Part shown: positions 28,299-37,008 of the stretch, piece after piece
How positions within the stretch are numbered: position 1 is the stretch's first letter
Layout: each line of letters begins with the position of its first letter
Source of the DNA: Natronolimnobius baerhuensis
GTDB lineage: Archaea > Halobacteriota > Halobacteria > Halobacteriales > Natrialbaceae
Direction: 5' to 3'
Assembly (NCBI RefSeq): GCF_002177135.1
Contig: NZ_MWPH01000002.1
Coordinates: 682,001 to 746,000 of the forward strand
Length of the DNA stretch: 64,000 bases
Made by a program: the position numbers and the translations under genes
Notes under the pieces: model-generated
What the model was told of the DNA's origin: nothing
Seen by the model: the letters and a program-made list of their open reading frames with translations, nothing else
Databases searched by the model: none

Positions 28299-29762
28299 TC
28301 AGTCCGAGGTGCTCGCAGCGTCCGGGCGGTAGCCCTGACTGATCTTCTTCCACTTGTTCGTTCGGAATCGCCAGTAGTTGATGATCGCTGGAACGGACGT
28401 TTCAGCGACGAACGCGAGGTACAGCCCCCAGTAGCCAAGACTCGTCGTCGCGCCGAGGAACGCAAGCGGGATCGCCACGAAGAACATCCCGATCACCTGA
28501 CTGATGAACGGAATCCGCGTATCGCCACTGGCGTCTAACGGCCCTGCAGCAGCGCCGGAGACGCCCTGGAACAGCGTCGCGAAACAGGCGGCATAGACGA
28601 GGCTTACAGCGATTGGGATCACCGGCCCCGTTGGATCTTCGGCGAACAGCACGACGATCTGTTCGGCGAAGATGGCGATGAGAACCGCAGAGACAGCGTA
28701 CGTTGCAACGGCGAAGCGGATGATATCGCGACCGTAGGCCTCTGCGACACCCTCGTTGTTCTGCCCAAGTGACTGACCGACCAGACTCGAGGAGGCGAGT
28801 CCGAAGCCCCAGCCGGGCGTGTTCATCAGTCCCCAGATGCGCCGGGCAATGATGAACGCGGCGAGTGTCGTCTCGCCGAAGGAGCCAACGACCCAGAGCA
28901 TCGGGAACTCGGCAACGGTCCAAACCAGGTTTCGCGCGCCGATTGGAGTACCGATGCTCACGATGTCGGCGATCATGTCGGAATCGACGTACGTGCCGAA
29001 CGGATCGATCTGGACCGGAAATTCGCCGATTCCGACAACCCGGCCACGGACGATTCCGAGGGCGAACACGGATGCGACGGCGAGGTTCGAGAGGACAGTG
29101 CCGAGCGCCGCGCCAGCGACATCCAGGTTGAGGCCGAAGATGAACACAGCGTTGAGTCCGATGTTCATCACGGCACCGCCGGCACGTACCTGCATCGCCG
29201 TGTAGGCGTCGTCAGCACCGACGAGCGTTCGGCTCCCGACGAGATTCAGCGCCGCGAACGGAATGCCGAGTGAAACGACCTGCAGGTACGTCGCGCCATG
29301 GTTGATCACCTGCGTCTCGTTGGTAAGTAACGAGATGAGTTCAACGGAGTACACCCAGAAAACGGCCGTCACCGGCAGTGTGAGGGCAATAGCGAACAGC
29401 GTGCTCGAGCGAACGGCTCGGCCGAGTTCCTCGTGAGCGCCGGCACCGAAGCGCTGTGAGACGAGGGCGATTGTCCCGCCAGCGACGCCGCCGCCAAGGG
29501 CGAACGCGAGCCCCCAGTAGGGGCCAGCGAGACCGACGCCCGCGATTGCCGATGAGCCGACGGCGACGCCAACCATCGCGACGTCGACGGCGTTTTTCGA
29601 CATTCGTGCGATGCCGGTCACGATGCGGGGCCACGCGAGGTCCGTGGTCTCGATTGCACGGTCGCGGTCGATGAGACCGACCCGTGCGAGTAGGAGTCCG
29701 ATCCAGAGTATTGTCAGTCGAAGGGGGTTTGGATACCGAGACACGTCGAAGTACGCGGGCAC
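28299..29762 (-). CDS. MATE-family multidrug/metabolite exporter
   Basis: A 487-residue membrane exporter with twelve predicted spans in two similar halves, the MATE layout. Family marks: RIVTGIARMSKNAVDVAMVG, ALGGGVAGGTIALVSQRFGA, then in the second half GTPIGARNLVWTVAEFPMLW and GFGLASSSLVGQSLGQNN. It probably exports cationic compounds using a Na+ or H+ gradient. The gene starts at GTG 29762 (the first ATG is much further in). Divergent from the small gene at 29914. Confidence 0.9.
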   Translation of the reverse strand: MPAYFDVSRYPNPLRLTILWIGLLLARVGLIDRDRAIETTDLAWPRIVTGIARMSKNAVDVAMVGVAVGSSAIAGVGLAGPYWGLAFALGGGVAGGTIALVSQRFGAGAHEELGRAVRSSTLFAIALTLPVTAVFWVYSVELISLLTNETQVINHGATYLQVVSLGIPFAALNLVGSRTLVGADDAYTAMQVRAGGAVMNIGLNAVFIFGLNLDVAGAALGTVLSNLAVASVFALGIVRGRVVGIGEFPVQIDPFGTYVDSDMIADIVSIGTPIGARNLVWTVAEFPMLWVVGSFGETTLAAFIIARRIWGLMNTPGWGFGLASSSLVGQSLGQNNEGVAEAYGRDIIRFAVATYAVSAVLIAIFAEQIVVLFAEDPTGPVIPIAVSLVYAACFATLFQGVSGAAAGPLDASGDTRIPFISQVIGMFFVAIPLAFLGATTSLGYWGLYLAFVAETSVPAIINYWRFRTNKWKKISQGYRPDAASTSD

Positions 29763-29913
29763 TTTCGATGCGACAACTATGGGTGTTCGTTACCCGGCAA
29801 GGAATTCCGTTACGTTTCGAAACAGTGCTCGTATTCGCTGGACGAACGTGAACATCTGTCACGACCACGAGTGTCTCATTCAGGAGTACTAGATATATTT
29901 GTCTGCCAGCCAT

Positions 29914-30291
29914 ATGCCAGCACAGATGACCGACCCAACACGCTACGAGGGAGTTGTCGACAACGGAACGCTCTATCTCGTCGAGGACAACCACCAGATC
30001 GAAATCGGACAGATGGATGCTGTTGTCGACCTTATCGGCGGGGAAACCTACACCCTCGAGTACGACGAGAAACAAAGTGCGGCCGCCTGGCTGTCGACGG
30101 ACGACGACAACACGATCACCCTCGATGTCCGCGAAGAATTAGTCGACTGGGTCTACACCGAAGACCTGATTCAAAACATTACGGACACCTCACTCGAGCA
30201 AACCGGCGATAGCGGCCACCCAATTCGAACCGAAGTGTTTGCAGATATGGTCACCTCAATCTGGGACTCGAAAGGCAATCTCGAGGCCTGA
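29914..30291 (+). CDS. small acidic haloarchaeal hypothetical protein
   Basis: A 125-residue soluble acidic protein from ATG 29914 (or 121 residues from 29926). It begins MTDPTRYEGVVDNGTLYLVE with a beta-rich N-terminal half and a helical C-terminal half (LVDWVYTEDLIQNITDTSL). No motif allows a function. A TATA-like ATATATTTG stretch lies just upstream at 29892-29900, so a leaderless transcript starting near the ATG is possible. Confidence 0.6.
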   Translation: MPAQMTDPTRYEGVVDNGTLYLVEDNHQIEIGQMDAVVDLIGGETYTLEYDEKQSAAAWLSTDDDNTITLDVREELVDWVYTEDLIQNITDTSLEQTGDSGHPIRTEVFADMVTSIWDSKGNLEA

Positions 30292-30667
30292 ACGACTGAC
30301 CGGTGGTCTCTACTGGTTTCTACGCCCTACTTATCGAAACCCTGTCACTCGTTTGTCCAGTGCTGTAAAACACCTGACTCGAGACGTACATCTCGAGACG
30401 TCAACCGAGAGTGACGACTGTCATTCAGCCTGTTCTCTTCTGAGAAGAAAATACCAGAACAAAAAGTGATCTCTGGACGAGCCCGTTTCAATACAGGTCA
30501 GTGAAGTAATAGACTCAATTTCGAATTTGGATCCTCGGCAGAGAAAAGAGCCTGCGAACAATTATTGGTCATCTTATTCAACAAACTCAGTTCTTGGGAG
30601 GAATTCAATCAGATACTCGAGTACTCTCTGTTGAATATCTGTGCTATAACGCTACAGTAAGACGTGC
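30292..30667. other. AT-rich convergent intergenic region
   Basis: 376 nt between convergent genes, clearly more AT-rich than its surroundings, especially 30430-30660. No gene, tRNA or clear hairpin array was seen. A short direct echo, CTCGAGACGTACATCTCGAGACGTC, spans 30378-30400 in two halves. The right end flanks the start of the xylose gene cluster and may mark an insertion boundary. Confidence 0.5.
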
Positions 30668-31747
30668 CTAGAGGTCGACGCGTTCGTCGCGGTCGGCTGC
30701 CTCGTGAATCCCCTTGATCGTTCGCAGGTCTGCAAGGCCGTGGCGGCCGTCGGGGAGGATTTCCCCATCGTTCAGCACGCGGTCTGCAAAGTAGTCGAAC
30801 TCTTCGCGCATCTCCTCGACTGCAGTGTACTCGACGTCTTCAATCGTAGTACGGAGACTACCACTCGAGAGGGACAACGTCGCCTCACCGTGGAACGCCG
30901 GCGAGAGTTCGATAGTTCCCTCGGTACCGATGATCTTGAGTTGGGTATCTTTCTGGGCGTGCTGGCTCGTCGTACAGACGAGTGGCAGGTCACCCTCGAG
31001 CGTGAGCGTCACCGTCGCGTACTGGTCCGGCACGTCATCGAACGCCTCGTCCGGCGAGGACATTCGCGCTTCCGCGGCGATTGGGTCGCGCTCGAGGAGG
31101 AAGCGAGCCGTGTTGATCGGGTAGATACCCAGATCCATCACGGAGGTCCCGTAGCCGGTCACATCGCTATCGAGACGCCACTGGTCAGGATCAGGGATCA
31201 TCTCAAGAATCGGCTGGGTGTTGTTGCCGTAGACGTGGGTTGGCTCGCCGATGAAGCCGTCCTCGATGAGTTCCTTTGCGCGCCGGACGGCGGGTTCGGT
31301 GTGCATCCGGTAGGCCGTCATCAGTGGAATGTCGGCGTCTTCGGCCGCCTCGACTAACTGCTCGGCGCGTTCGACAGTCGCCTCGAGTGGCTTCTCACAG
31401 AGGACCGCCTTCTCGAGGTCGGCGGCTGTCTCGACGTAGTCGAGATGGTAGGCGTTTGGCGTGCCGATGTAGACGGCATCGTACTCCTCAACGGCCGCAC
31501 CGTCGTGGAACTCGTCGTAGGTAATTCCAGATTCGACGTTGTTCTCGTCGGCAAGTCGTTCGGCTTTTTCAGTCGAGGAACTGACCAGTACTGTCGTCTC
31601 ACAGTAGTCTGATTGCTCGATTGCAGGAACGACGACGTCCATCGTCCACCAGCCAAGTCCAACCAGCGCGAAGCGAACAGTGCCATCGGTTTCGTCTGTC
31701 TCCCAGTCACGTTCTGTAAACCGCGATATCAGCGGGCGAGTGTCCAT
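30668..31747 (-). CDS. xacA: D-xylose 1-dehydrogenase (Gfo/Idh/MocA family)
   Basis: A 359-residue NADP-type sugar dehydrogenase, first step of the haloarchaeal oxidative pentose pathway (xylose to xylonolactone). It has the Rossmann start FALVGLGWWTMDVVVPAIEQ, the substrate-side CEKPLEA, YRMHTEPAVRRAKELI, and the GTSVMDLGIYPINTARFLLE stretch shared with the Haloferax XacA enzyme. A paralog lies at 39066-40145. A TATA box sits 22-30 nt upstream of ATG 31747, so the message is probably leaderless. Arabinose may also be accepted, as in Haloferax. Confidence 0.85.
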   Translation of the reverse strand: MDTRPLISRFTERDWETDETDGTVRFALVGLGWWTMDVVVPAIEQSDYCETTVLVSSSTEKAERLADENNVESGITYDEFHDGAAVEEYDAVYIGTPNAYHLDYVETAADLEKAVLCEKPLEATVERAEQLVEAAEDADIPLMTAYRMHTEPAVRRAKELIEDGFIGEPTHVYGNNTQPILEMIPDPDQWRLDSDVTGYGTSVMDLGIYPINTARFLLERDPIAAEARMSSPDEAFDDVPDQYATVTLTLEGDLPLVCTTSQHAQKDTQLKIIGTEGTIELSPAFHGEATLSLSSGSLRTTIEDVEYTAVEEMREEFDYFADRVLNDGEILPDGRHGLADLRTIKGIHEAADRDERVDL

Positions 31748-31768
31748 ACGAATGATTACTGAGGGACG

Positions 31769-31777
31769 TAAATAAAA
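31769..31777 (-). promoter_or_regulatory. TATA-like box of xacA
   Basis: TTTTATTTA on the coding strand, 22-30 nt before ATG 31747. This spacing suits a haloarchaeal TATA box with a leaderless or nearly leaderless transcript. Confidence 0.5.
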
Positions 31778-32374
31778 TTGTTCGGTCACCGTCGACGACT
31801 GTCTCGGAGACTGCTCGAAACGCGGTGTCCGTTTGCAACCACTGGACACTGTCCAGTGCAGAACCCAATTTTGTCATAGAGAAAAGGGCTAGTTTAGATA
31901 AGAATCGAATGTCCGCCAAAGCGAGGAGTACCGGCGCGAGGGGGCCGTTCGGCGAAGACAGTTGTACGCGTGTAAAACATCGTGTGGCGATTCAGGTGAA
32001 CGATTCGATTACTTTCACAGGTCTGTGTAGAATGTACCCGTTAGACACTCGAGACACCACATTTTGAGGATCAATACGTGTGATAGAACGACTTTCGAGA
32101 ACGGTCAACAAAACGAACAGCGAGAGATGTAGCAGTACTCCGTTCGTAGTTTGTGATACAGACTGCAATTCTCTATCAGAGAACAAAATTCTGGAAAGTA
32201 GAAGTGGATTTGGTACGTATTTCCGTTCGCTTACTCACGGACTCTCTATCATACGAACTGCTGTCTCGCAGACGAACAGTGGACGTGTTCTCGAGTAGTG
32301 ACCAGAAAACCGCAATAAGAGAGGTTCGATACGGTTAGCGCCGGTAAATAACGCAAATCGCTGATGTTCGAATC
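31778..32374. other. intergenic region between xacA and xacD
   Basis: About 600 nt with no convincing gene in a locus otherwise densely coding. It is more AT-rich than flanking genes. Frames such as 31825-32067 plus and 31992-32186 minus have no family resemblance and atypical composition for this genome. The right-hand part passes into the hairpin array described separately. Confidence 0.55.
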
Positions 32375-32515
32375 CGACGAAGCGTAACAACGTGGAGCTT
32401 CGTCGAACAACACGGAGCAAAGCTCCGTGAGTTTGACGTCGGCTTACGCCTCGTCAAACACCGCGAATCTTCGATTCGCGAGTCCGACGAGACTTCACTA
32501 CGTTACGCCTCGTCG
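32375..32515. repeat. array of five hairpins overlapping the xacD stop codon
   Basis: Five perfect inverted repeats in 141 bp: CGACGAAGC/GCTTCGTCG (32375-32383, 32397-32405); CACGGAGC/GCTCCGTG (32411-32418, 32422-32429); TTTGACG/CGTCAAA (32432-32438, 32452-32458); CGCGAATC/GATTCGCG (32462-32469, 32473-32480); CGACGAG/CTCGTCG (32485-32491, 32509-32515). The last stem contains the final codons and stop of xacD. On the coding strand the gene end TTCGACGAGGCGTAA recurs as TTTGACGAGGCGTAA in the third hairpin, so the array looks like repeated copies of the gene end. Confidence 0.8.
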
Positions 32516-33738
32516 AACAACGTCTCGCCTTCAACCATGTGCTCTTCGACAGCGTCGAAGTCGAGCGTCAGGCCGAGACCTGGTTCTTCGGGCACTTCCA
32601 TGCCACCGTTCTCGATGAGGTTGTCCTCCTCGACGAGGTCTTCCCACCAGCCCAGCTGGTAGCTGTGGTACTCAACAGCGAGCGAGTTCGGAATTGAAAC
32701 AGCGGCCTGTGCGGAGGCCATGGTGCCGATTGGCGAGGAAACGTTGTGCATCGCGACCGGGATGTAGTACAGATCTGCGAGGTTCGCGATCTTGACGGTC
32801 TCGCGCATCCCACCGACGCGGGGCAGGTCGGGCGCGATGATGTCAACGGCCTGGTTCTCGAGCAGGCGGCGCTGACCGTGGGTTCGGTAGACGTTCTCAC
32901 CGGTTGCAATCGGCGTCGTGGTGTGCTGGGTAACCTCCTGCTGGACGTCGTGGTTCTCTGGCGGGACAGGGTCCTCGAGCCACCAGACGTCGTACTCTTC
33001 GAGTGCGTCGGCAAGGCGGTGGGCGCTGCCGGAGCTGAAGGCCCAGTGGCAGTCAAATGCGACGTCGGCGCGGTCGCCGACACGTTCCGTGACTTCCTTG
33101 ACGATCTGGACCTTGTGGTCGATCTCGGGGCCGCGGAGGTGGCGGTTTGCGCGGTCTTTCTCGTGGCCCGATGGGACGTCGAGGTCGAACTTGATGGCGT
33201 CGTAGCCGAGGTCTTCGACGACGCGTTCACCTTCGTCGGCACAGGCGGTTGGGTTGGCTTCGTCTTCGGTGTGCAGGTCACAGTAGATCCGGGCCTCGTC
33301 GCGGTACTTGCCACCAAGGAGCTGGTAGGCAGGCACGTCGAGGATCTTTCCGGCGATGTCGTGAAGCGCAATCTCGATGCCCGAAATTGCGGAGATCGTC
33401 TTGCCCGAAATGGAGCCTTCACCGGACATCTTCTGGATCATGTGCTCGTAGAGCCGGTCGATGTCAAGTGGGTTTTCGCCAATGATGAATGGCGCCATCC
33501 GCTGCATGATTGCGTCGTCACCGCCGCCCCAGTAACACTCACCGTTGCCGACGATACCGGCGTCGGTGTAGACGCGCACGAGGATCCACGGGTAGTTCCC
33601 GTCGACCATCGTCGTCTGGACATCCGTGATTTTGACGTCGCGTGGCCCTCGGTCGGCGGTGAGGTCCATCGACTCCCCGGAGAGGTCCCGCATCGTATAC
33701 TCTGCGTTCGGATCGTGAAGTTTCCGATAGTTCGGCAT
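32503..33738 (-). CDS. xacD: D-xylonate dehydratase (enolase superfamily)
   Basis: A 411-residue mandelate racemase/enolase-type enzyme that dehydrates xylonate (and arabinoate in Haloferax) to the 2-keto-3-deoxy acid. The barrel carries the usual pieces: an N-terminal capping domain (KITDVQTTMVDGNYPWILVR), YDAIKFDLDVP for the K-x-D region, VAFDCHWAF with the first metal Asp, WWLEDPVPPEN with the Glu, IATGENV with the second Glu, and VAMHNVSSPIGT with the catalytic His. ATG 33738 (MPNYRKLHDPNAEYTMRDL) is preferred; ATG 33780 and 33822 are upstream alternatives. Its 3' end lies in a hairpin array. Confidence 0.88.
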   Translation of the reverse strand: MPNYRKLHDPNAEYTMRDLSGESMDLTADRGPRDVKITDVQTTMVDGNYPWILVRVYTDAGIVGNGECYWGGGDDAIMQRMAPFIIGENPLDIDRLYEHMIQKMSGEGSISGKTISAISGIEIALHDIAGKILDVPAYQLLGGKYRDEARIYCDLHTEDEANPTACADEGERVVEDLGYDAIKFDLDVPSGHEKDRANRHLRGPEIDHKVQIVKEVTERVGDRADVAFDCHWAFSSGSAHRLADALEEYDVWWLEDPVPPENHDVQQEVTQHTTTPIATGENVYRTHGQRRLLENQAVDIIAPDLPRVGGMRETVKIANLADLYYIPVAMHNVSSPIGTMASAQAAVSIPNSLAVEYHSYQLGWWEDLVEEDNLIENGGMEVPEEPGLGLTLDFDAVEEHMVEGETLFDEA

Positions 33739-33908
33739 ACGGTACATGCAATGTCCGTCAGGGTATATCACGTTTGGCATGTACGCCGGACAGGTGTCAC
33801 CAGTATAATACGTTAGCGCCACTGTGCGATACGTTCAATTCGACAGCCAACCGGAACACCACTCGAGTTAAAAAATGCGAACAGCGAGATCGAAACGCCG
33901 AGAACGCC

Positions 33909-35357
33909 TTAGAAGCTGTCGTAGACGGTCTTTTCGATGGTGTAGAAGTCGATGCCTGCGTCGCCCTGCTCGCGCCAGGTCTCACTCGAGGACTGTTTGA
34001 AGCCACCGAATGGGACGTGGAGTTCGAGGCCGGTCGTCTTGTCGTTGACCTTCGCAACGCCGGATTCGACTTCGTCAACGAAGCGCTCTGCTTCCGTGTG
34101 GTCGTCGGTCACGATACTTGCCGACAGGCCGTAATCGATGTCGTTGGCCGCCTCGAGACCGCTCTCGAAGTCCTCGACTTCGATAACTGCGAGGACCGGA
34201 CCGAAGACTTCCTCCTGGGCGATGCGGAAGTCGTTATCGACATCGCTGAAGACAGTCGGCTCGACGTAGTAGCCCTCACCGAATCGGTCGCCTTCTGGCT
34301 CGTTGCCGCCGGTTGCGAGCGTTGCGCCTTCGTTTTCAGCAACCTCGATGTAATCGAGGGTGCCCTCGAGTTCGCTCTCGGTGACCTGTGGACCCATGTC
34401 GTACTCGTCGCCGGGGCCAATCTCGATGGATTCGGCCTGTGCGACGACAGCGTCGACAAACTCGTCGTAGACATCGGTGTGGACGATTGCGCGTGAGCAA
34501 GCGGTACAGGCCTGGCCGGTGACGCCGAATGCGCCGTTGGCGACAATTTCTGCGGCTTCCTCGACATCCGCGCTGTCGGTGACGACCGTTGGGTTCTTGC
34601 CACCGAGTTCGGTCTGGACGCGCTTGCCGTCGTTGGTGGCCTGATCGTAGACCATGTGACCGACTTCGCCGGAGCCGGTAAAGGAGACAGCGTCGACGTC
34701 CTCGTGGTTGATGATTGCGTCACCGACGGTGCTGCCGGGACCGGTGACGACGTTTGCGACGCCGTCTGGGAGACCGGCTTCGTCGAGCGCATCGAAGATC
34801 TCGAGGGCGACACCGGGTGCGACCGATGCCGGGTTGAGGACGAGCGTGTTACCCGTCGCGAGTGCGGGTGCGATCTTCCAGGCAGGGATTGCGATTGGGT
34901 AGTTCCACGGCGTAATCAGTGCGGCAACGCCGACTGGCTCATCTTTGATATAGAGGTTCGTGCGCGGGCCGCTTGCGCTTTTGACCGAGCCACCGAGATC
35001 ACGCGTCTTCTCGGCGTAGTAGTAGAAAATATCGATTGCACGCTGGACCTCGCCACCGGCTTCAGCGTGAGTCTTCCCCTCTTCACGCGTCAGCAGGTCC
35101 GTGAGTTCCTCCTTGCGGTCGGCGAGGATCGTTGCCGTCTCGCGCAGGATGGCACCGCGCTGTGGGGCTGGCGTTTCTGCCCACTCGTCTTCGGCCGCTG
35201 CGGCCGCCTCAACGGCGGCGTTTGCGTCCTCGACACCAGATTCCTGATATTCGGCAACCGTCTCGGACGGTGCTGCTGGGTCCGTCGTCTCGAGCGTGTC
35301 GCCTGTTTCTGCGTCCGTCCAACTGCCGTCGATGTAGTTTTGGTAGCGTTCTGTCAC
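33909..35357 (-). CDS. xacF: 2-oxoglutarate semialdehyde dehydrogenase
   Basis: A 482-residue NAD(P)+ aldehyde dehydrogenase, last step of the oxidative pentose pathway, yielding 2-oxoglutarate. Motifs: the oxyanion Asn in LITPWNYPIAIPAWKIAPAL, the general base in QTELGGKNPTVV, and the nucleophile in FGVTGQACTACSR; the C-terminal VPFGGFKQSS is typical of KGSADH-type enzymes. The start is taken at GTG 35357 (VTERYQNYIDGSWTDAETGD), where the family begins; ATG 35429 would add an atypical 24-residue extension. Divergent from xacE with about 130-160 nt between them. Confidence 0.9.
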   Translation of the reverse strand: MTERYQNYIDGSWTDAETGDTLETTDPAAPSETVAEYQESGVEDANAAVEAAAAAEDEWAETPAPQRGAILRETATILADRKEELTDLLTREEGKTHAEAGGEVQRAIDIFYYYAEKTRDLGGSVKSASGPRTNLYIKDEPVGVAALITPWNYPIAIPAWKIAPALATGNTLVLNPASVAPGVALEIFDALDEAGLPDGVANVVTGPGSTVGDAIINHEDVDAVSFTGSGEVGHMVYDQATNDGKRVQTELGGKNPTVVTDSADVEEAAEIVANGAFGVTGQACTACSRAIVHTDVYDEFVDAVVAQAESIEIGPGDEYDMGPQVTESELEGTLDYIEVAENEGATLATGGNEPEGDRFGEGYYVEPTVFSDVDNDFRIAQEEVFGPVLAVIEVEDFESGLEAANDIDYGLSASIVTDDHTEAERFVDEVESGVAKVNDKTTGLELHVPFGGFKQSSSETWREQGDAGIDFYTIEKTVYDSF

Positions 35358-35516
35358 ATGTGTAGCATCGCTATCCAGATATACGATTCTTGTGGTCTTG
35401 TTCGCTGGCTCGAGCATCGAAACTCTCACATCCGTTCGGTACAGCGTCGCCGGTTTGCTGGTACACTACTGACGAGCACCAGAGCTAATATGAACGAGCA
35501 GAATAGTAGTACCGAC

Positions 35517-36386
35517 ATGCGTTATTACCAGTTACGTGAGGATGGGACGCCTCGCCTCGCAGTGCAGACTGCTGATGGATTGTTTGATCTGACCGCCGCA
35601 AAGGATCGTCTCCAGACGCTCGAGGATCTCTTCTGTGCAGCCGACATCACTGACCGATCAATCGATGACGTTACTGATGACCTCCTCGAGGATGCAGTGC
35701 CACTCGACGCTGAGGTAGCCGACGGCGACGCGCTGGCTGCACCCGTCTCGAGTGAGATCTGGGCGGCTGGCGTCACCTACCGCATTAGTGAAGAAGCCCG
35801 TCAGGCCGAAAGCGATACGCCGGACATGTACATTGATGTCTACGAAAGTGATCGTCCGGAAGTCTTCTTCAAAGCCACGCCGGAGCGAACCGTCGACCCC
35901 GAGGAGCCGGTCGGTATTCGAGCCGATTCCGAATGGGACGTTCCAGAGCCGGAACTTGGCGTCGTCCTCTCGGATGGCGACATCGTCGGCTACACCGTCG
36001 GGAACGACATGAGTAGCCGCTCGATTGAAGGAGAAAATCCACTGTATCTCCCACAGGCGAAAGTCTACGACAAGTGTTGTTCGATTGGACCGTGTGTCCG
36101 TTCGGCCGATTCCATCGAGGATCCACACGACCTCGAGATGTGGATGACAATCAGTCGCGACGGCGAGGTCCTGTACGACGACGCGACAAACACGGGCAAG
36201 ATGGTCCGATCCGTCGAGGAACTCGTCGACTGCTATACGGCACACAACGCCGTTCCCGACGTCGCCGTCCTGCTCACCGGGACCTCACTCGTCCCCGACG
36301 AGTCATTTACACTCGAGGAAGGCGACGAAATCGAAATCGGACTCGAGGGAATTGGGACGCTCTCAAACACCGTCGTCGAAGTATAA
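35517..36386 (+). CDS. xacE: 2-keto-3-deoxyxylonate dehydratase (FAH-family)
   Basis: A 289-residue fumarylacetoacetate hydrolase-fold enzyme that converts 2-keto-3-deoxyxylonate to 2-oxoglutarate semialdehyde. The metal site is visible as D/E residues in VPEPELGVVLSDGDIVGYTV, preceded by WAAGVTYRISEEARQAE with the catalytic-lid His replaced by this family's usual sequence. PQAKVYDKCCSIGP and GTSLVPDESFTLEEGD complete the FAH signature. ATG 35517 (MRYYQLRE) is preferred; 35490 adds nine residues. It is divergent from xacF, so the 130-bp gap probably carries a shared control region. Confidence 0.88.
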   Translation: MRYYQLREDGTPRLAVQTADGLFDLTAAKDRLQTLEDLFCAADITDRSIDDVTDDLLEDAVPLDAEVADGDALAAPVSSEIWAAGVTYRISEEARQAESDTPDMYIDVYESDRPEVFFKATPERTVDPEEPVGIRADSEWDVPEPELGVVLSDGDIVGYTVGNDMSSRSIEGENPLYLPQAKVYDKCCSIGPCVRSADSIEDPHDLEMWMTISRDGEVLYDDATNTGKMVRSVEELVDCYTAHNAVPDVAVLLTGTSLVPDESFTLEEGDEIEIGLEGIGTLSNTVVEV

Positions 36387-36744
36387 CGAACGACTGAGTG
36401 TGGGTGGGTCGTTTACGTACGCTGACTGTCTCCTGTTTTGAAAGCGGTCACTATGCGACCGGTTGTCGACTCGAGTGACTCGTCTCACCAGTGAGGACTG
36501 TCGAAGCGGGAAACGGAAGGAATGAGCAGATCGAGGTCGCTACTGCAGCGTCGGAAACCGACGCAGAGGCCCCTCCGTTGTGGGGTCGTCGGGCTAGTCT
36601 CCCAGCAAACAGCGTCTCCGACGTGGTCTGATGTGGGATAGACTCTCTATGGTTGACGACTGAGACGACCCATTTGAGCCGAGCGGCCCCCAACTCATTA
36701 ATGGCACCGTTGCGGTATCATTTGCCAGTGATATTGACGCATAA
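36387..36744. other. intergenic region left of the 147-bp hairpin element
   Basis: No convincing gene in 358 nt (the gene-free gap continues to 37008). A short minus-strand frame at 36451-36693 has no family resemblance. The convergent stops of xacE and the binding-protein gene flank the gap, so terminators would be expected here. Confidence 0.5.
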
Positions 36745-36891
36745 TATGGTAGCCACTGAAAGTCAGTGCACACCTGATCGCCAGAGGGTGCGCGGCTCGG
36801 AGCGAAGTGAGAGCCGCGGCGAAGCGAACGGGCATCCGTGCCCGTGAGCAGATCGGCGATCAGTGTGTGAATCGTTTCAGTTGTTACTATA
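36745..36891. repeat. MITE-like inverted-repeat element, copy 1 (147 bp)
   Basis: Begins TATGGTAGCCACTGA (36745-36759) and ends TCAGTTGTTACTATA (36877-36891), an imperfect terminal inverted repeat. Inside is a long stem, CACACCTGATCGCC (36769-36782) against GGCGATCAGTGTGTG (36855-36869). The 72-nt loop has two more hairpins: CGCGGCTC/GAGCCGCG (36791-36798, 36811-36818) and ACGGGCA/TGCCCGT (36828-36834, 36839-36845). A second, shorter copy is at 60514-60597. Confidence 0.85.
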
Positions 36892-37008
36892 GCTGTCCGT
36901 CCACGGCTACGGGCGATGCTGTGGCTGGTTGGTCATGAAAAACAGGGCGACACGAAAAATGGGTCGGATTCGGCCGCCACTGAGTTACCTATGATCGCGT
37001 CGGCGCGA

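Noticed and set aside
31825-32067. 80-residue frame between xacA and xacD as a regulator gene
   Set aside because: No helix-turn-helix, Cys-rich composition atypical for this genome, no resemblance to IclR-type XacR.
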